A stretch of 64,000 bases of DNA from Paracoccaceae bacterium (GTDB taxonomy: Bacteria > Pseudomonadota > Alphaproteobacteria > Rhodobacterales > Rhodobacteraceae), in assembly GCA_947476475.1 (NCBI GenBank), contig CANJQT010000003.1:29541-93540 (forward strand). The letters run 5' to 3'. Below, in pieces: positions 43,005 to 52,352 of the stretch (the stretch's first letter is position 1; the number at the start of each line of letters is the position of its first letter). The position numbers were made by a program, and so were the translations under genes. The notes beneath the pieces were generated by a model. That model saw only the letters and a program-made list of their open reading frames with translations, was not told the origin of the DNA and made no database searches.

Positions 43005-43286
43005 TCAGTCCTGCCCAGGCGCCTGCAAGCGGCCGGCAAGGTCGATGTCATAGATCGAGAACTGGCCGGTCAGGACCACCCAGGCGATGATCGACCAAAG
43101 CACGACCGTTATGGCGGTGGTGATTTGGGCCTTTTTGGCGATCATCGCATCGGCCGGCGCCGAGGCTGGGGTGCCGGGCACCACTTCGCCTGCCTCGGCC
43201 TGGCTTTTGAAGCGCACTGGCAGCACGCAGAAAAAAGTCAGGAACCAGAGGGTTGCAAACAAGACGATGCCACCGGTGAGGTTCAT
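43005..43286 (-). CDS. DUF1467 family membrane protein
   Basis: The 93-residue protein has two membrane helices (GGIVLFATLWFLTFFCVLPV and ITTAITVVLWSIIAWVVLT) around a short loop with the conserved RFKSQAEAGEVVPGTP. This is DUF1467, commonly found beside methylmalonyl-CoA epimerase in alphaproteobacteria. Its ATG overlaps the mce stop by one codon-scale overlap (ATGA type), so they are cotranscribed. Function is unknown. Confidence 0.88.
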   Translation of the reverse strand: MNLTGGIVLFATLWFLTFFCVLPVRFKSQAEAGEVVPGTPASAPADAMIAKKAQITTAITVVLWSIIAWVVLTGQFSIYDIDLAGRLQAPGQD

Positions 43287-43690
43287 CAGACCTGCTCCAG
43301 TTCGATCAGGCAGCCATTGAAATCTTTCGGGTGCAGGAAAAGGACCGGCTTGCCGTGGGCGCCGATCTTCGGCTCGCCGGTACCGAGCACGCGCGCCCCA
43401 CTGGCCTTCAGCCGGTCGCGGGCGGCAAGGATATCCTCGACCTCGTAGCAGACGTGATGGATGCCGCCCGAAGGGTTCTTCTCAAGAAACCCCCGGATCG
43501 GGGAGTTTTCGCCCAACGGGTACAGCAGTTCGATCTTGGTGTTGGGCAGGTCGATGAAGACCACGGTCACCCCGTGATCGGGTTCGTCCTGCGGGGCGCG
43601 GACATTGGCGCCCAGCGTATCGCGATACTGCGCGACGGCAGCCTGAAGGTCAGGCACGGCGATGGCGACATGGTTCAGGCGACCGATCAT
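43286..43690 (-). CDS. mce: methylmalonyl-CoA epimerase
   Basis: The 134-residue VOC-fold enzyme converts (S)- to (R)-methylmalonyl-CoA. The metal-binding His of LNHVAIAVPDL, the His in GGIHHVCYEV, the Glu in KIELLYPLGENSP and the final Glu in CLIELEQV are all visible. The start ATG (43688-43690) begins at the family N-terminus; a longer frame to 43744 is rejected. It is part of the propionyl-CoA route along with prpE and meaB. Confidence 0.95.
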   Translation of the reverse strand: MIGRLNHVAIAVPDLQAAVAQYRDTLGANVRAPQDEPDHGVTVVFIDLPNTKIELLYPLGENSPIRGFLEKNPSGGIHHVCYEVEDILAARDRLKASGARVLGTGEPKIGAHGKPVLFLHPKDFNGCLIELEQV

Positions 43691-43836
43691 GAATTTCCCC
43701 CGTTCTGTGGCCGCCCTTATGCGGCGGGTTGAAAAAGCCTGCAAGGGAAAGCCTGTCGCAGGTACGCATTTACTGTTCGTTAGGCAAAGCCGTCCTAGTC
43801 TTGCCCATCAGACTCTTGCTGACGGAAAGGGCAAAG

Positions 43837-44535
43837 ATGGCCGACGATCTGACCGATATTCTTGTGGCCCAGGGACCGCAGGCCGGGCGCCCGCTTTTGG
43901 GGCTGACGGTGCTTGTGGTGGAAGACAGCCGCTTTGCCTGCGAGGCGCTCAGGCTTTTGTGCCTGCGGTCGGGGGCGCGGATCCGGCGGGCGGACTGTCT
44001 GCAATCGGCCGGGCGCCATCTGCAGACCTACCGCCCGACGGTGGTGATCGTCGATCTGGGCCTGCCGGACGGTTCGGGGCTGGATCTGATCGCAGATCTT
44101 GCGGCTGGTAGCCCGCGGGTGCCGGTGCTTTTGGCGATTAGCGGGGATTACGGCGGGCGGGAAGAGGCGCTTGCGGCCGGGGCGGACGGTTTTCTGGCCA
44201 AGCCGATCGAAAGCCTGCGGGCCTTTCAGCGTGCGGTCCTGTCGGCGCTGCCGTCAGGCGGCGGACGGGTCACGCTGGCCGCGACCAGTGATCACATAGC
44301 GCCAGACCGGATCGCGCTGCGTGATGATTTGGCGCATATCGCCAACCTGCTGGACCGGGGCACCGATGACCGCGGGCTGGATTACATTGCCCAGTTCCTG
44401 TCCGGGGTGGCGCTGTCGGCGCACGACCTTGCCTTGGCCGAGGCGGCACAGGGACTTGCCGCCGATCACGTGGGCGGGGTTGCGCCATTGTCGGGGCTGG
44501 TGCGCGAACGGCTGGCGGTCGGGCACGGGTTCTAG
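43837..44535 (+). CDS. single-receiver response regulator with unknown C-terminal helical region
   Basis: The 232-residue protein (ATG 43837, GGAAAGG upstream) has a receiver at about residues 23-145: VLVVEDSRFA, phospho-acceptor Asp in VVIVDLGLPDGSGL, Lys in FLAKPIE. The remaining ~85 residues (HIAPDRIALRDDLAHIANLL, FLSGVALSAHDLALAEAAQG) are helical, carry several His, and match no output domain I know. They could be a phosphotransfer or dimerisation module. No kinase is adjacent; it is convergent with the GNAT gene. Confidence 0.8.
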   Translation: MADDLTDILVAQGPQAGRPLLGLTVLVVEDSRFACEALRLLCLRSGARIRRADCLQSAGRHLQTYRPTVVIVDLGLPDGSGLDLIADLAAGSPRVPVLLAISGDYGGREEALAAGADGFLAKPIESLRAFQRAVLSALPSGGGRVTLAATSDHIAPDRIALRDDLAHIANLLDRGTDDRGLDYIAQFLSGVALSAHDLALAEAAQGLAADHVGGVAPLSGLVRERLAVGHGF

Positions 44536-44559
44536 GCATGGCCCGGCGTGCGCCCGCCG

Positions 44560-45282
44560 TCAGGGCTTGCCCACGACAGGGTCGCGGCTGACCAGCAGTG
44601 GATGGGTCAGCGCGGACAGGCGGGTCTTCTGGCGGCCATGCGCGTCGAAATTTTCTGGCGCGAGCCAGTCCAGATAGACCTGGCGCAGGGCCGGCCAGTC
44701 CTGATCAATCATCGCAAACCAGGCGGTATCACGGTTGCGGCCCTTGTAGACCATATGCTGGCGAAAGGTGCCTTCGTAGGAAAAACCCAGTCGTTCGGCG
44801 GCGCGGCGCGAGGGCAGGTTCAGCGCATCGCACTTCCATTCATAGCGCCGGTAGCCCGCGGCAAAGGCCCAGTCGGCCATCAGGAACAGCGCTTCGGTTG
44901 CGGCGATGGTGCCCTGAAGGGCGGGCGACAGGCAGATATGCCCGACCTCGAGCGAGCCCCAGCCGGGGGTGATGCGCAGATAGCTGGCAACCCCGGCGGC
45001 GCGCCCGCTTGCCCGGTCGATGATTGCGTAAAAGCAGGGATCGGTTTGCGGGGCCATGCTTTCGGCCCAAAGGCGGTAAGCGGCCTCGGACGCAAACGGG
45101 CCATAGCCCATATAATCCCAGATCCGGTCATCGGCGCAGTTCGCCTGATAAAGATCGGCGGCATGGGCGGCGGGGCAAAGCCGTTCCAGCCGGGCATGGC
45201 GCCCTTCCAGCGTGGCGGCGTCCGGCAGGCGCGGCGGGGCCCAGCCGGGTAGCGGCGCCCCGAAGTGTCGCTCGCCCGTCAT
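44560..45282 (-). CDS. GNAT family N-acetyltransferase (RimJ/RimL-like)
   Basis: The 240-residue acetyltransferase has the acetyl-CoA-binding segment GTIAATEALFLMADWAF, followed by EWKCDALNLPSRRAAERLGFSYEG, typical of RimJ/RimL-type GNATs. Start ATG at 45280-45282 has a GGGGGC site upstream. The substrate could be protein N-termini or a small molecule; not predictable. Confidence 0.86.
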   Translation of the reverse strand: MTGERHFGAPLPGWAPPRLPDAATLEGRHARLERLCPAAHAADLYQANCADDRIWDYMGYGPFASEAAYRLWAESMAPQTDPCFYAIIDRASGRAAGVASYLRITPGWGSLEVGHICLSPALQGTIAATEALFLMADWAFAAGYRRYEWKCDALNLPSRRAAERLGFSYEGTFRQHMVYKGRNRDTAWFAMIDQDWPALRQVYLDWLAPENFDAHGRQKTRLSALTHPLLVSRDPVVGKP

Positions 45283-45464
45283 TTGCGCCCCCTGTCCTGC
45301 GAATCGGTCGCGGACAGCTTGCCATACCGCGATCCCGAACCGGAAGCCCGGCACACGGGTGCAAATGCCCCGCCAGCGTCATCGCATGCCCCAATTCCTG
45401 CCGCATTTCGCCAGCAGTCTTGAGTCACCGTTTTTCATCGGCTGTGTTTGGACATGAGGTTGAT

Positions 45465-45593
45465 ATGGTTGACAACATTCTGCGCGTCGCCCTGAGCGAA
45501 CGCATCACCCGCGCCGCCCACTGGACTGTTTTTGCCGTTGGCGCGCTGGCCCTGACCTTTTCGGTCGTGGCAACCGCCGCATCAGCGCTTTGA
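45465..45593 (+). CDS. 42-residue single-helix membrane protein
   Basis: MVDNILRVALSERITRAAHW is followed by one hydrophobic helix (TVFAVGALALTFSVVATAAS). A GAGG sits seven bases before the ATG and a strong terminator lies downstream, which argues for expression. No homologue is known to me; a membrane-embedded regulatory micropeptide is possible. Because it is so short, coding status is probable rather than certain. Confidence 0.6.
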   Translation: MVDNILRVALSERITRAAHWTVFAVGALALTFSVVATAASAL

Positions 45594-45672
45594 TCGGGGC
45601 GGTCTGAAAGTTTCTGCCTGAACCGCGAACGTAGGCTGCCCCCGGCCCACATTCGCGGAACGCCGACAGGCA

Positions 45673-45709
45673 CGAAAAAGCCCGGGGTTTTCCCGGGCTT
45701 TTTCGTTTT
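45673..45709. terminator. bidirectional intrinsic terminator between small membrane protein gene and aspS
   Basis: CGAAAAAGCCCGGG (45673-45686) and its perfect complement (45692-45705) with a 5-base loop give a 14-base stem; A run before and T run after the G/C core make it work for both the rightward small gene and the leftward aspS. Confidence 0.95.
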
Positions 45710-45745
45710 GGTGCCGCCTTGCGCCGGGGACCGCCCCTTGCGGGA

Positions 45746-47734
45746 TCACTCTTTTGGAATGACGCGCAGGCGCAGTTCGCGCAGCTGTTCGTTCAGCGGT
45801 TCCGAAGGCGCCCCCATCATCAGGTCTTCGGCGCGCTGGTTCATCGGGAACATGATGACCTGACGGATGTTCTGTTCATCCGCCAGAAGCATCACGATCC
45901 GGTCGATGCCCGCAGCACAGCCGCCGTGGGGCGGTGCCCCGTATTTGAAGGCCTTGACCATGCCGCCAAAGCGCTTTTCGACCTCTTCCTTCGGATAACC
46001 CGCAAGTTCGAACGCCTTGAACATGATTTCGGGCTTGTGGTTGCGGATGCCGCCGGAAATCAGTTCGTAGCCGTTGCAGGCAAGATCATACTGATAGGCA
46101 TGCACCTTCAGGGGATCGCCCATCAGCGCCTCAAGCCCGCCTTGCGGCATGGAAAACGGGTTGTGCGAAAAGTCGATCTTGCCCTCGTCGGTCTTCTCAT
46201 ACATCGGGAAATCGACGATCCAGGCGAAGCGGAAGCTGTTTTCCTCGGTCAGCCCCAGTTCGCGGCCGATCTCGTTGCGGGCGCGGCCCGCAATCGCCTC
46301 GAAGGCTGCGGGTGCGCCGCCAAGGAAGAAGGCTGCGTCGCCGACGCCAAGACCCAGTTGCTTGCGGATCGCTTCGCTGCGTTCCGGGCCTATGTTCTTG
46401 GCCAAGGGACCGGCGGCTTCGAAAGGGCTATCGACGGCAAGTAGCGCTGCTTTGGCAGCATCATGCTCGCCCTTCAACAATAGGCTCAACGCACGCGCCG
46501 AAAGGCCGTTTTCGATTGGGAATCCGGTCTTTTGATCCACCCACTGGTGCCAGAACTTGGTCACTTCTTGCCCGGAAGGGTCCTTCACCTGAAGGCTATG
46601 TATATCGCGAACGAGCTCATCCCATTCTTGCAGTGAGTCCGGCGCCCCCTTTTCCCGCCAGAAGATATAGCCCATGCCCGGCAGGCCCTCTTTCTGGGCA
46701 AAGGCATTCATGCGGTCGCAGAATTTGCGGCTGCCGCCGGTGGGGGCGGGAATGGCGCGAATTTCGTTGCCGGGGATTTCCAGAAGCTTGGCAAAGATCG
46801 CAAAGCCCGAGTCGCGGAAATGATCGGACACGATCTGCATCCTGATCGGGTTGCGCAAGTCGGGCTTGTCCGACCCGTACCACAGAAGCGAATCCTTGTA
46901 GGCGATCAGCGGCCAGTCGGCGTGAACCGTTTTGCCGGGCGCGAATTCTTCGAAAATGCCCTGAACCACCGGCTGAACGGCGGCAAAGACATCTTCCTGC
47001 TCGACAAAGCTCATCTCGATATCAAGCTGGTAGAAGTCGGTGGGCGAACGGTCGGCGCGCGGGTCTTCGTCGCGGAAACAGGGGGCAATCTGGAAATAGC
47101 GGTCAAAGCCCGCCACCATGATCAGCTGCTTGAACTGCTGGGGGGCCTGCGGCAGGGCGTAGAACTTGCCCGGATGCAGGCGCGACGGCACCAGAAAGTC
47201 GCGCGCCCCTTCGGGGGAAGATGCGGTGATGATCGGTGTCTGGAATTCGTTGAAGCCTGCCGCCCACATGCGGTTGCGCATCGACCGCACCACGTTTGAC
47301 CGCAGCATCATGTTGCGGTGCAGCCCTTCGCGGCGCAGGTCAAGGAAGCGGTAGGTCAGGCGGGTTTCTTCCGGGTAGTCCTGATCGCCGAAGACCGGCA
47401 GCGGCAATTCTTCTGCCGGGCCAAGCACCTCGACATCCAGCGCATAAACCTCGATCTCGCCAGTGGGGATCTTGGGGTTCACAAGGCCCGCATCGCGCGC
47501 CTTTACCCGCCCGTCGATGCGCACGACGGTTTCGGACTTCAGCTTTTCGATGGCGGCGAAGGCGGGGCTGTCGCTGTCGGCCAGAACCTGTGTCATGCCG
47601 TAATGGTCGCGCAGGTCGATGAACAACACGCCCCCATGGTCACGCACCCGGTGGACCCAGCCCGAAAGGCGGACCGTCTGGCCTGCGTGCGATGTGTTCA
47701 GTGCGGCGCAGGTATGGCTGCGATAGGCGTGCAT
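45746..47734 (-). CDS. aspS: aspartate--tRNA ligase with an atypical internal insertion
   Basis: AspS charges tRNA(Asp) (and tRNA(Asn) in non-discriminating forms). The 662-residue chain has the N-terminal OB fold ([20 protein letters not shown]), class II motif 2 [20 protein letters not shown] and motif 3 [17 protein letters not shown]. It is about 70 residues longer than the usual ~590. The surplus (about residues 363-436, DNA 46427-46648) sits between YIFWRE and [12 protein letters not shown] in the GAD insertion domain and uses codons (ATA, CTA, TTG, TCA, ACT) rare in the flanks. All catalytic motifs are intact, so it should be active. Confidence 0.95.
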   Translation of the reverse strand: MHAYRSHTCAALNTSHAGQTVRLSGWVHRVRDHGGVLFIDLRDHYGMTQVLADSDSPAFAAIEKLKSETVVRIDGRVKARDAGLVNPKIPTGEIEVYALDVEVLGPAEELPLPVFGDQDYPEETRLTYRFLDLRREGLHRNMMLRSNVVRSMRNRMWAAGFNEFQTPIITASSPEGARDFLVPSRLHPGKFYALPQAPQQFKQLIMVAGFDRYFQIAPCFRDEDPRADRSPTDFYQLDIEMSFVEQEDVFAAVQPVVQGIFEEFAPGKTVHADWPLIAYKDSLLWYGSDKPDLRNPIRMQIVSDHFRDSGFAIFAKLLEIPGNEIRAIPAPTGGSRKFCDRMNAFAQKEGLPGMGYIFWREKGAPDSLQEWDELVRDIHSLQVKDPSGQEVTKFWHQWVDQKTGFPIENGLSARALSLLLKGEHDAAKAALLAVDSPFEAAGPLAKNIGPERSEAIRKQLGLGVGDAAFFLGGAPAAFEAIAGRARNEIGRELGLTEENSFRFAWIVDFPMYEKTDEGKIDFSHNPFSMPQGGLEALMGDPLKVHAYQYDLACNGYELISGGIRNHKPEIMFKAFELAGYPKEEVEKRFGGMVKAFKYGAPPHGGCAAGIDRIVMLLADEQNIRQVIMFPMNQRAEDLMMGAPSEPLNEQLRELRLRVIPKE

Positions 47735-47950
47735 GTCTGTCCCCTTGGACGGCGTGGCAAAATGAATCGCGCCGATAGAACGCCGGGGGCGCGCGAAGTC
47801 AAGGGTAGCGACAAAGGTTGTTGCGGATTAGGCATGCGCACGCGTTATTCGCAGCCCCCGGCTTGCCCGGCGAACGCGTCTGTGGCTTTGATCCGCCTGA
47901 TCCCAGCCCTGCAATGACCCGCCGACCAAGCGGGCCAGAGACCGGACCCG

Positions 47951-49279
47951 ATGACAGACCCGACCGCAGCCGCCCCGCAAGGACCCGCCGAAACCAGCCG
48001 CCTGCGGACTTGCCTTGCCGCACTGGCCGACAACCCGTCGTTGTTCTGGCTGATACTGGCCGCATGGACGGCGAAGTCCATTCTGGGTCACTGGAACATA
48101 TGGGCGCCGGATCTTTCCGCCGTCTATGTTGCCGGCTGGCTTTGGGATCACGGCCAAGCGGGCCTGATCTATTCGCAACCCGAGGGGTTTTTCCGCTTCA
48201 ACCCGCCGGATTGGGACGATGCGCTGGCCCGCCTTGGCGCTGCCGGGCGCGAGTCCTATCCGTTCATCTATCCTCCGGTCTGGGCGGCCCTGATGGGGCC
48301 GGTCACCCATTGGGCCAGCCCGCAGGCCTTTTTCAACGGCATGGCGGTGCTGGAAGTTGGCCTTTTGGCGCTGTCGGTGCTTTTGGCGCGGCGGCTGGCG
48401 GGCAACCCGCTGCCGCGGATGGTCTGGCTGCTGCTGTCGCTTCTGCTTTTGGAAACCACCATCCCGCTGCGGCTTGCCCTGCATCACCTTCAGCCCAGCC
48501 TGCTGATCGCCTTTCTGGTGCTGGCCGCTTTTGAACGGCTGCGGGCCGGGCATCAGGGGCTTGCCGGGGCGCTCTTGGGTCTGGCGGTCTGCATCAAGCT
48601 GACACCGCTGGTCTTTGTCGCCCTTCTATGGCCGGGGCGCCATTATCTGACGCTGGCGGCGCTTGTGGCCGTCTGCGCCCTTTTGGGCCTGACCAGCCTG
48701 CTGATCGCCGGGCCGGCGGCGCATCTGGCCTTTCTTGACGCACTCGGCAAAGCCTCGGAAGCGTCGCTGCTGTCATCGGTCAACCTGTCTGTCCGCCCGG
48801 CGATCGAGGCCGGACTGGCCGCCATCGGTCAGGGTCAAACAGAGCTTTCCACCCCCAACAGTCTGGTCGTGACCCCGCATCACTGGGTCGGCCCGCTTTG
48901 CCTGCTGGGGCTGCTGCTGGTGCCGCTGTGGCTGGCCCGGCGCCTACGGCCGCTGTCAGACCCAACCGGCTTTGCGCTTTTGCTGATGGGACTGGCGGCG
49001 GCCACCGCCCTTTTCGGCCCCTTGGGCTGGCAGCATTACTACGTCCTTCCACTATTGTTGCTGCCCGCCCTTTTCGCCCGCCTGCGCCCGTCGCAGGCCC
49101 TGCTGGCAATCCTGCCCATGCTGGCCACCACCAATCTGCTGACGTTCCTGATGAAAGCCGCATGGCCTTGGCCAGATGCGATCTATGTCTGGATGGCGGT
49201 TCCGGCCTGGCTGGCCCTGCTTGCAATGACCGGCCTGTTCGTGCGCCCTCTTGGCGACAGGGCGGACCACCCCTGTTGA
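47951..49279 (+). CDS. GT87-like (DUF2029) polytopic membrane protein, second copy
   Basis: The 442-residue protein has about ten helices and the same layout as the protein at 35304-36509: an early WAPDLSAVYVAGWLWDHGQ loop with an acidic residue, YPFIYPPVWAALMGPV after helix 2, and QPSLLIAFLVLAAFERLRAGHQ. The GT87 assignment is by this resemblance; the sugar donor and acceptor are unknown. The ribosome site before ATG 47951 is poor. It is divergent from aspS. Confidence 0.75.
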   Translation: MTDPTAAAPQGPAETSRLRTCLAALADNPSLFWLILAAWTAKSILGHWNIWAPDLSAVYVAGWLWDHGQAGLIYSQPEGFFRFNPPDWDDALARLGAAGRESYPFIYPPVWAALMGPVTHWASPQAFFNGMAVLEVGLLALSVLLARRLAGNPLPRMVWLLLSLLLLETTIPLRLALHHLQPSLLIAFLVLAAFERLRAGHQGLAGALLGLAVCIKLTPLVFVALLWPGRHYLTLAALVAVCALLGLTSLLIAGPAAHLAFLDALGKASEASLLSSVNLSVRPAIEAGLAAIGQGQTELSTPNSLVVTPHHWVGPLCLLGLLLVPLWLARRLRPLSDPTGFALLLMGLAAATALFGPLGWQHYYVLPLLLLPALFARLRPSQALLAILPMLATTNLLTFLMKAAWPWPDAIYVWMAVPAWLALLAMTGLFVRPLGDRADHPC

Positions 49280-49522
49280 CGCGGCCCGCGCCACCAAGGG
49301 ATCAATTCCGTTCTTCGGGGCTGGCGGGCTGATCTTGCACCTTCGCCTGCCAATCTTCTGGCCGCTGGGGCCTGATTAACGAGAAGCACGATTCTGAAAA
49401 TATCTATTCAGAGCTTGCCGTTTGGTAAATTTCATAGTTTCATTCCGTCACGGCGGCTCTCAGACTGCCCATGACAAGATCAACAGGAAGAACCAGACGG
49501 GTTCAGAGGGGGATGAAACATC

Positions 49523-51079
49523 ATGTCGGACAAGTATACCGATAAGGAACACCATGAGGACATGAAGGTCCTGCATGGCATGGGCTATGCCCAGGAACTG
49601 TCGCGCAGCATGTCGAAGTTTTCGAACTTTGCCATCTCGTTCTCGATCATCTGCATCCTGTCGGGGGGGATCAACTCCTTCGCGCAGGCCATCAGTTCGG
49701 TCGGCGGTGCCGGTGCAGGCATCGGCTGGATCGTCGGCTGTCTGCTTTCCGGCATGTTCGCGCTTTCCATGGCGCAAATTGCATCGGCCTTCCCGACGGC
49801 GGGCGGACTTTATCACTGGGGTTCGATCCTTGGAAACCGCTTCTGGGGCTGGCTGACCGCTTGGCTGAACCTTCTGGGTCTGATCACGGTTCTGGGTGCC
49901 ATCAACATCGGCACCGCCTATTTCTTTGCCGGCACCTTCGGCGGCATGTTCGGCTTTACCGGCACCGACGGACAGGTTGTGACATTCGTGGCGGCGATCA
50001 CCATCTTGCAGGCGATCTTCAACCATGTCGGCATCAAAGTGACTACGATGCTGACCGATATCTCGGGCTACATCATCTTTGCGACCACCGCCGTTCTGGT
50101 GCTGGCTTGCCTGTGGTTTGCCCCGGCGATCGACATTTCGCGGCTGTGGACCTTCACCAACTTCTCGGGTGAAGCGGGCGGCAACGTGTTCCCGCAGTCG
50201 GACAACGTGGGCTATCTGTTCCTGCTGTGCCTGCTGCTGCCGGTCTATACAATCACCGGCTACGACGCATCGGCCCACACGTCGGAAGAAACCAAGAATG
50301 CCGCTATGTCGGTTCCGCGCGGCATCGTCACCTCGGTCTTCTGGTCGTCGCTGGTTGGCTGGGTGATGATCTGCGCCATCACTCTGGCGATCCCGGATCT
50401 GGCAGTTGCCGCAAGCCAGGGTTGGGGCATGTTCTTTGCCACCATGGATGCCATCATGCCTGCGGGCCTGAAGACTGTCCTTTATCTTGGCATCCTGATT
50501 GCCCAGTTCCTCTGCGGTCTTGCCACCGTGACCTCGGCCAGCCGCATGCTGTTCGCCTTCTCGCGCGATGACGGCCTGCCGATCGGGTCCAAGGCGCTCG
50601 CTACTGTGTCGCCGAAATACCGCACCCCGGTGAACGCGATCTGGACGGCAACAGTGCTGTGCATCCTTTACGTGGTGCTGGCGCTGTCGATCAAGGTGGC
50701 TGGCACCTCGATCTATGTGATCGTTGTGAACTCGACCTTGGTGTTCCTGTTCCTGTCGTTCACCATTCCGCTGGTCGCGGGCATGTTCGCCTACGGCACC
50801 GCCAAATGGCCGAACCCCGGCCCATGGGCAATGTCGGAAGGCACCTATAAACTGGTCACGGCCCTTTCGGTCGTCGGTATGGCGGTGATCCTCTATATCG
50901 CTGTGGCTGCGCCGAACGAGCGTGTGCTTTACGTGGTTCTGGGCTTCATCGCGCTGGCGCTGATCCTTTGGGTGACGGGTGAAAACCGCCGCTTCGAAGG
51001 CCCGCCGACCGGCGAACGTATCGCCGCCCGCAAGGCCGCCATCGCGGCTGCCGAAGCGGCGGTTGGCGAAAAGGGCTGA
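49523..51079 (+). CDS. APC-superfamily amino acid/amine permease
   Basis: The 518-residue protein has twelve or so membrane helices. Helix 1 is the unwound substrate site (FAISFSIICILSGGINSFAQ), and later segments include ITGYDASAHTSEETKNA and ATVTSASRMLFAFSRDDGLP, typical of the GABA/choline/amino acid (ACT) branch. The substrate is not determined; amines or GABA are plausible. 243 bases upstream hold AT-rich promoter-like text. A terminator follows, so it is monocistronic. Confidence 0.9.
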   Translation: MSDKYTDKEHHEDMKVLHGMGYAQELSRSMSKFSNFAISFSIICILSGGINSFAQAISSVGGAGAGIGWIVGCLLSGMFALSMAQIASAFPTAGGLYHWGSILGNRFWGWLTAWLNLLGLITVLGAINIGTAYFFAGTFGGMFGFTGTDGQVVTFVAAITILQAIFNHVGIKVTTMLTDISGYIIFATTAVLVLACLWFAPAIDISRLWTFTNFSGEAGGNVFPQSDNVGYLFLLCLLLPVYTITGYDASAHTSEETKNAAMSVPRGIVTSVFWSSLVGWVMICAITLAIPDLAVAASQGWGMFFATMDAIMPAGLKTVLYLGILIAQFLCGLATVTSASRMLFAFSRDDGLPIGSKALATVSPKYRTPVNAIWTATVLCILYVVLALSIKVAGTSIYVIVVNSTLVFLFLSFTIPLVAGMFAYGTAKWPNPGPWAMSEGTYKLVTALSVVGMAVILYIAVAAPNERVLYVVLGFIALALILWVTGENRRFEGPPTGERIAARKAAIAAAEAAVGEKG

Positions 51080-51097
51080 GCCTTCGCACTTATCTGG

Positions 51098-51126
51098 AAA
51101 AGGCCGGGGGCAACCCCGGCCTTTTT
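51098..51126 (+). terminator. intrinsic terminator of the APC permease gene
   Basis: AAAGGCCGGGG (51098-51108 region) pairs with CCCCGGCCTTT over a short GCAA-type loop and is followed by a T run. It lies 18 bases beyond the stop. Confidence 0.9.
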
Positions 51127-51160
51127 CGTTGATGGGGCCTGGTCGGGCGGGAAGCGCCGC

Positions 51161-52246
51161 CTATTCCAGACCGAAGCGCTTGCGATATTTCGGGATGAAC
51201 ACGCTCTTGCCCTTGATCACCCGGGTCAGAAGGTCGCCCGTTGTGAACAGGCCCAGAAAGGAACTGCCACCCTGCGGGCCAAGTGGCACCAGAAGCGGCG
51301 CCTTGCCTTTGGGCCATGGCGCGTAGGGCTTCACGCTTTCCAAGGTCCGACCCGCGATCAGCGCCAGCAATGCCTTGCGCAGCCAGGGTCCCTGACGTGA
51401 CCCCGCCACGACGGTCATGCCATCGCCAATATCCAGCACATCACCCAGCACAAAGACATTGGTCAGGGTCGAGGGGCGCATCCACGGATCGCCCTTCACC
51501 CGGTTGGCCGTCGTCCTGACCGCGCCAGGCAGCGCGGCCACCAGATCGGAATTGGCCCGGCTGCCAATGGCCGGAACAATCAGATCGGCCGTCAGCACCC
51601 GCCCGTTCGACAGGCGCAGGCTGCCCGCATAGGGTTCGGTCAGGCTTTGCAGATCTTCGGCCTTTGCCCCCAGGATCACCTTGACCCCGGCCTTGTGCAA
51701 TTTGGCCAAGAGGTTGTTGCCCAGCCTCGCGGGCATCATGGGGAACAGACTGGCATCGGCACTGACCAGGGTGACTTTCTTGCCCGGCATGAAATGGCTG
51801 ATTTCGCCCGCTAGCTCTGTGCCAACGGGGCCTGCCCCGACGATGACGATGTTTTGCGCCGCCGCGATCTGGCCGCCAATCCGCGCATTCGCGGCGCGCA
51901 GACCGGCGATCCCGGACTCACCCGGCTTGAAGGCTGGCCCGTTGCCGGACCCGGTGGCCAGTACGATCCAGTCGGCATCGACCCTTGTCCCATCCGCAAG
52001 GGTGACGCCCTTGCCATCCACCCCAGTGGCCCGCCCTTGCACCATCTTGCCCCGCTTCAGAAGGCGGTCGTAGGGCATCAGCGCCCGATCCAGCAGCTGT
52101 GGCTGCACCAGCGCCCGGATCATGGCGACCGAATGCACAAAATGGCTGTTTTGTTCGATCAGCGTTACATCGGCCTTGCCGTCCAGCGCCTGGGCCAGCT
52201 CTGCGCCCATGTATCCGCCGCCCACAATTGCAATCCTGTCGCCCAT
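51161..52246 (-). CDS. FSP1/AIFM2-like NAD(P)H-dependent flavoprotein
   Basis: The 361-residue protein (ATG 52244-52246, GGGAG upstream) has an N-terminal FAD Rossmann motif IAIVGGGYMGAELAQAL, a second nucleotide motif IVIVGAGPVGTELAGEI and the late FAD motif NVFVLGDVLDIGDGMTV. It ends with a basic tail (GKSVFIPKYRKRFGLE). This is the pyridine nucleotide-disulfide oxidoreductase fold without redox Cys pair, as in AIFM2/FSP1 and type II NADH dehydrogenases; quinone reduction is a possible role. It is divergent from a MerR-type regulator. Confidence 0.83.
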   Translation of the reverse strand: MGDRIAIVGGGYMGAELAQALDGKADVTLIEQNSHFVHSVAMIRALVQPQLLDRALMPYDRLLKRGKMVQGRATGVDGKGVTLADGTRVDADWIVLATGSGNGPAFKPGESGIAGLRAANARIGGQIAAAQNIVIVGAGPVGTELAGEISHFMPGKKVTLVSADASLFPMMPARLGNNLLAKLHKAGVKVILGAKAEDLQSLTEPYAGSLRLSNGRVLTADLIVPAIGSRANSDLVAALPGAVRTTANRVKGDPWMRPSTLTNVFVLGDVLDIGDGMTVVAGSRQGPWLRKALLALIAGRTLESVKPYAPWPKGKAPLLVPLGPQGGSSFLGLFTTGDLLTRVIKGKSVFIPKYRKRFGLE

Positions 52247-52319
52247 GGCTATGCTCCCTTTGGGTCCCGACCTTGCGTTTCGACCCGGCAGGGAGCATCT
52301 AAGGGATGTCAGGACATAA

Positions 52320-52343
52320 AACAATAGACCATAGTCCATAGTT
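52320..52343. promoter_or_regulatory. MerR-type operator between flavoprotein and regulator genes
   Basis: AACAATAGAC (52320-52329) and GTCCATAGTT (52334-52343) are inverted with 8 of 10 positions paired around a 4-base centre. The site lies 10 bases before the MerR start and about 75 before the divergent flavoprotein start. It is the obvious candidate site for the MerR-like protein. Confidence 0.6.
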
Positions 52344-52352
52344 TGGTGAAAA

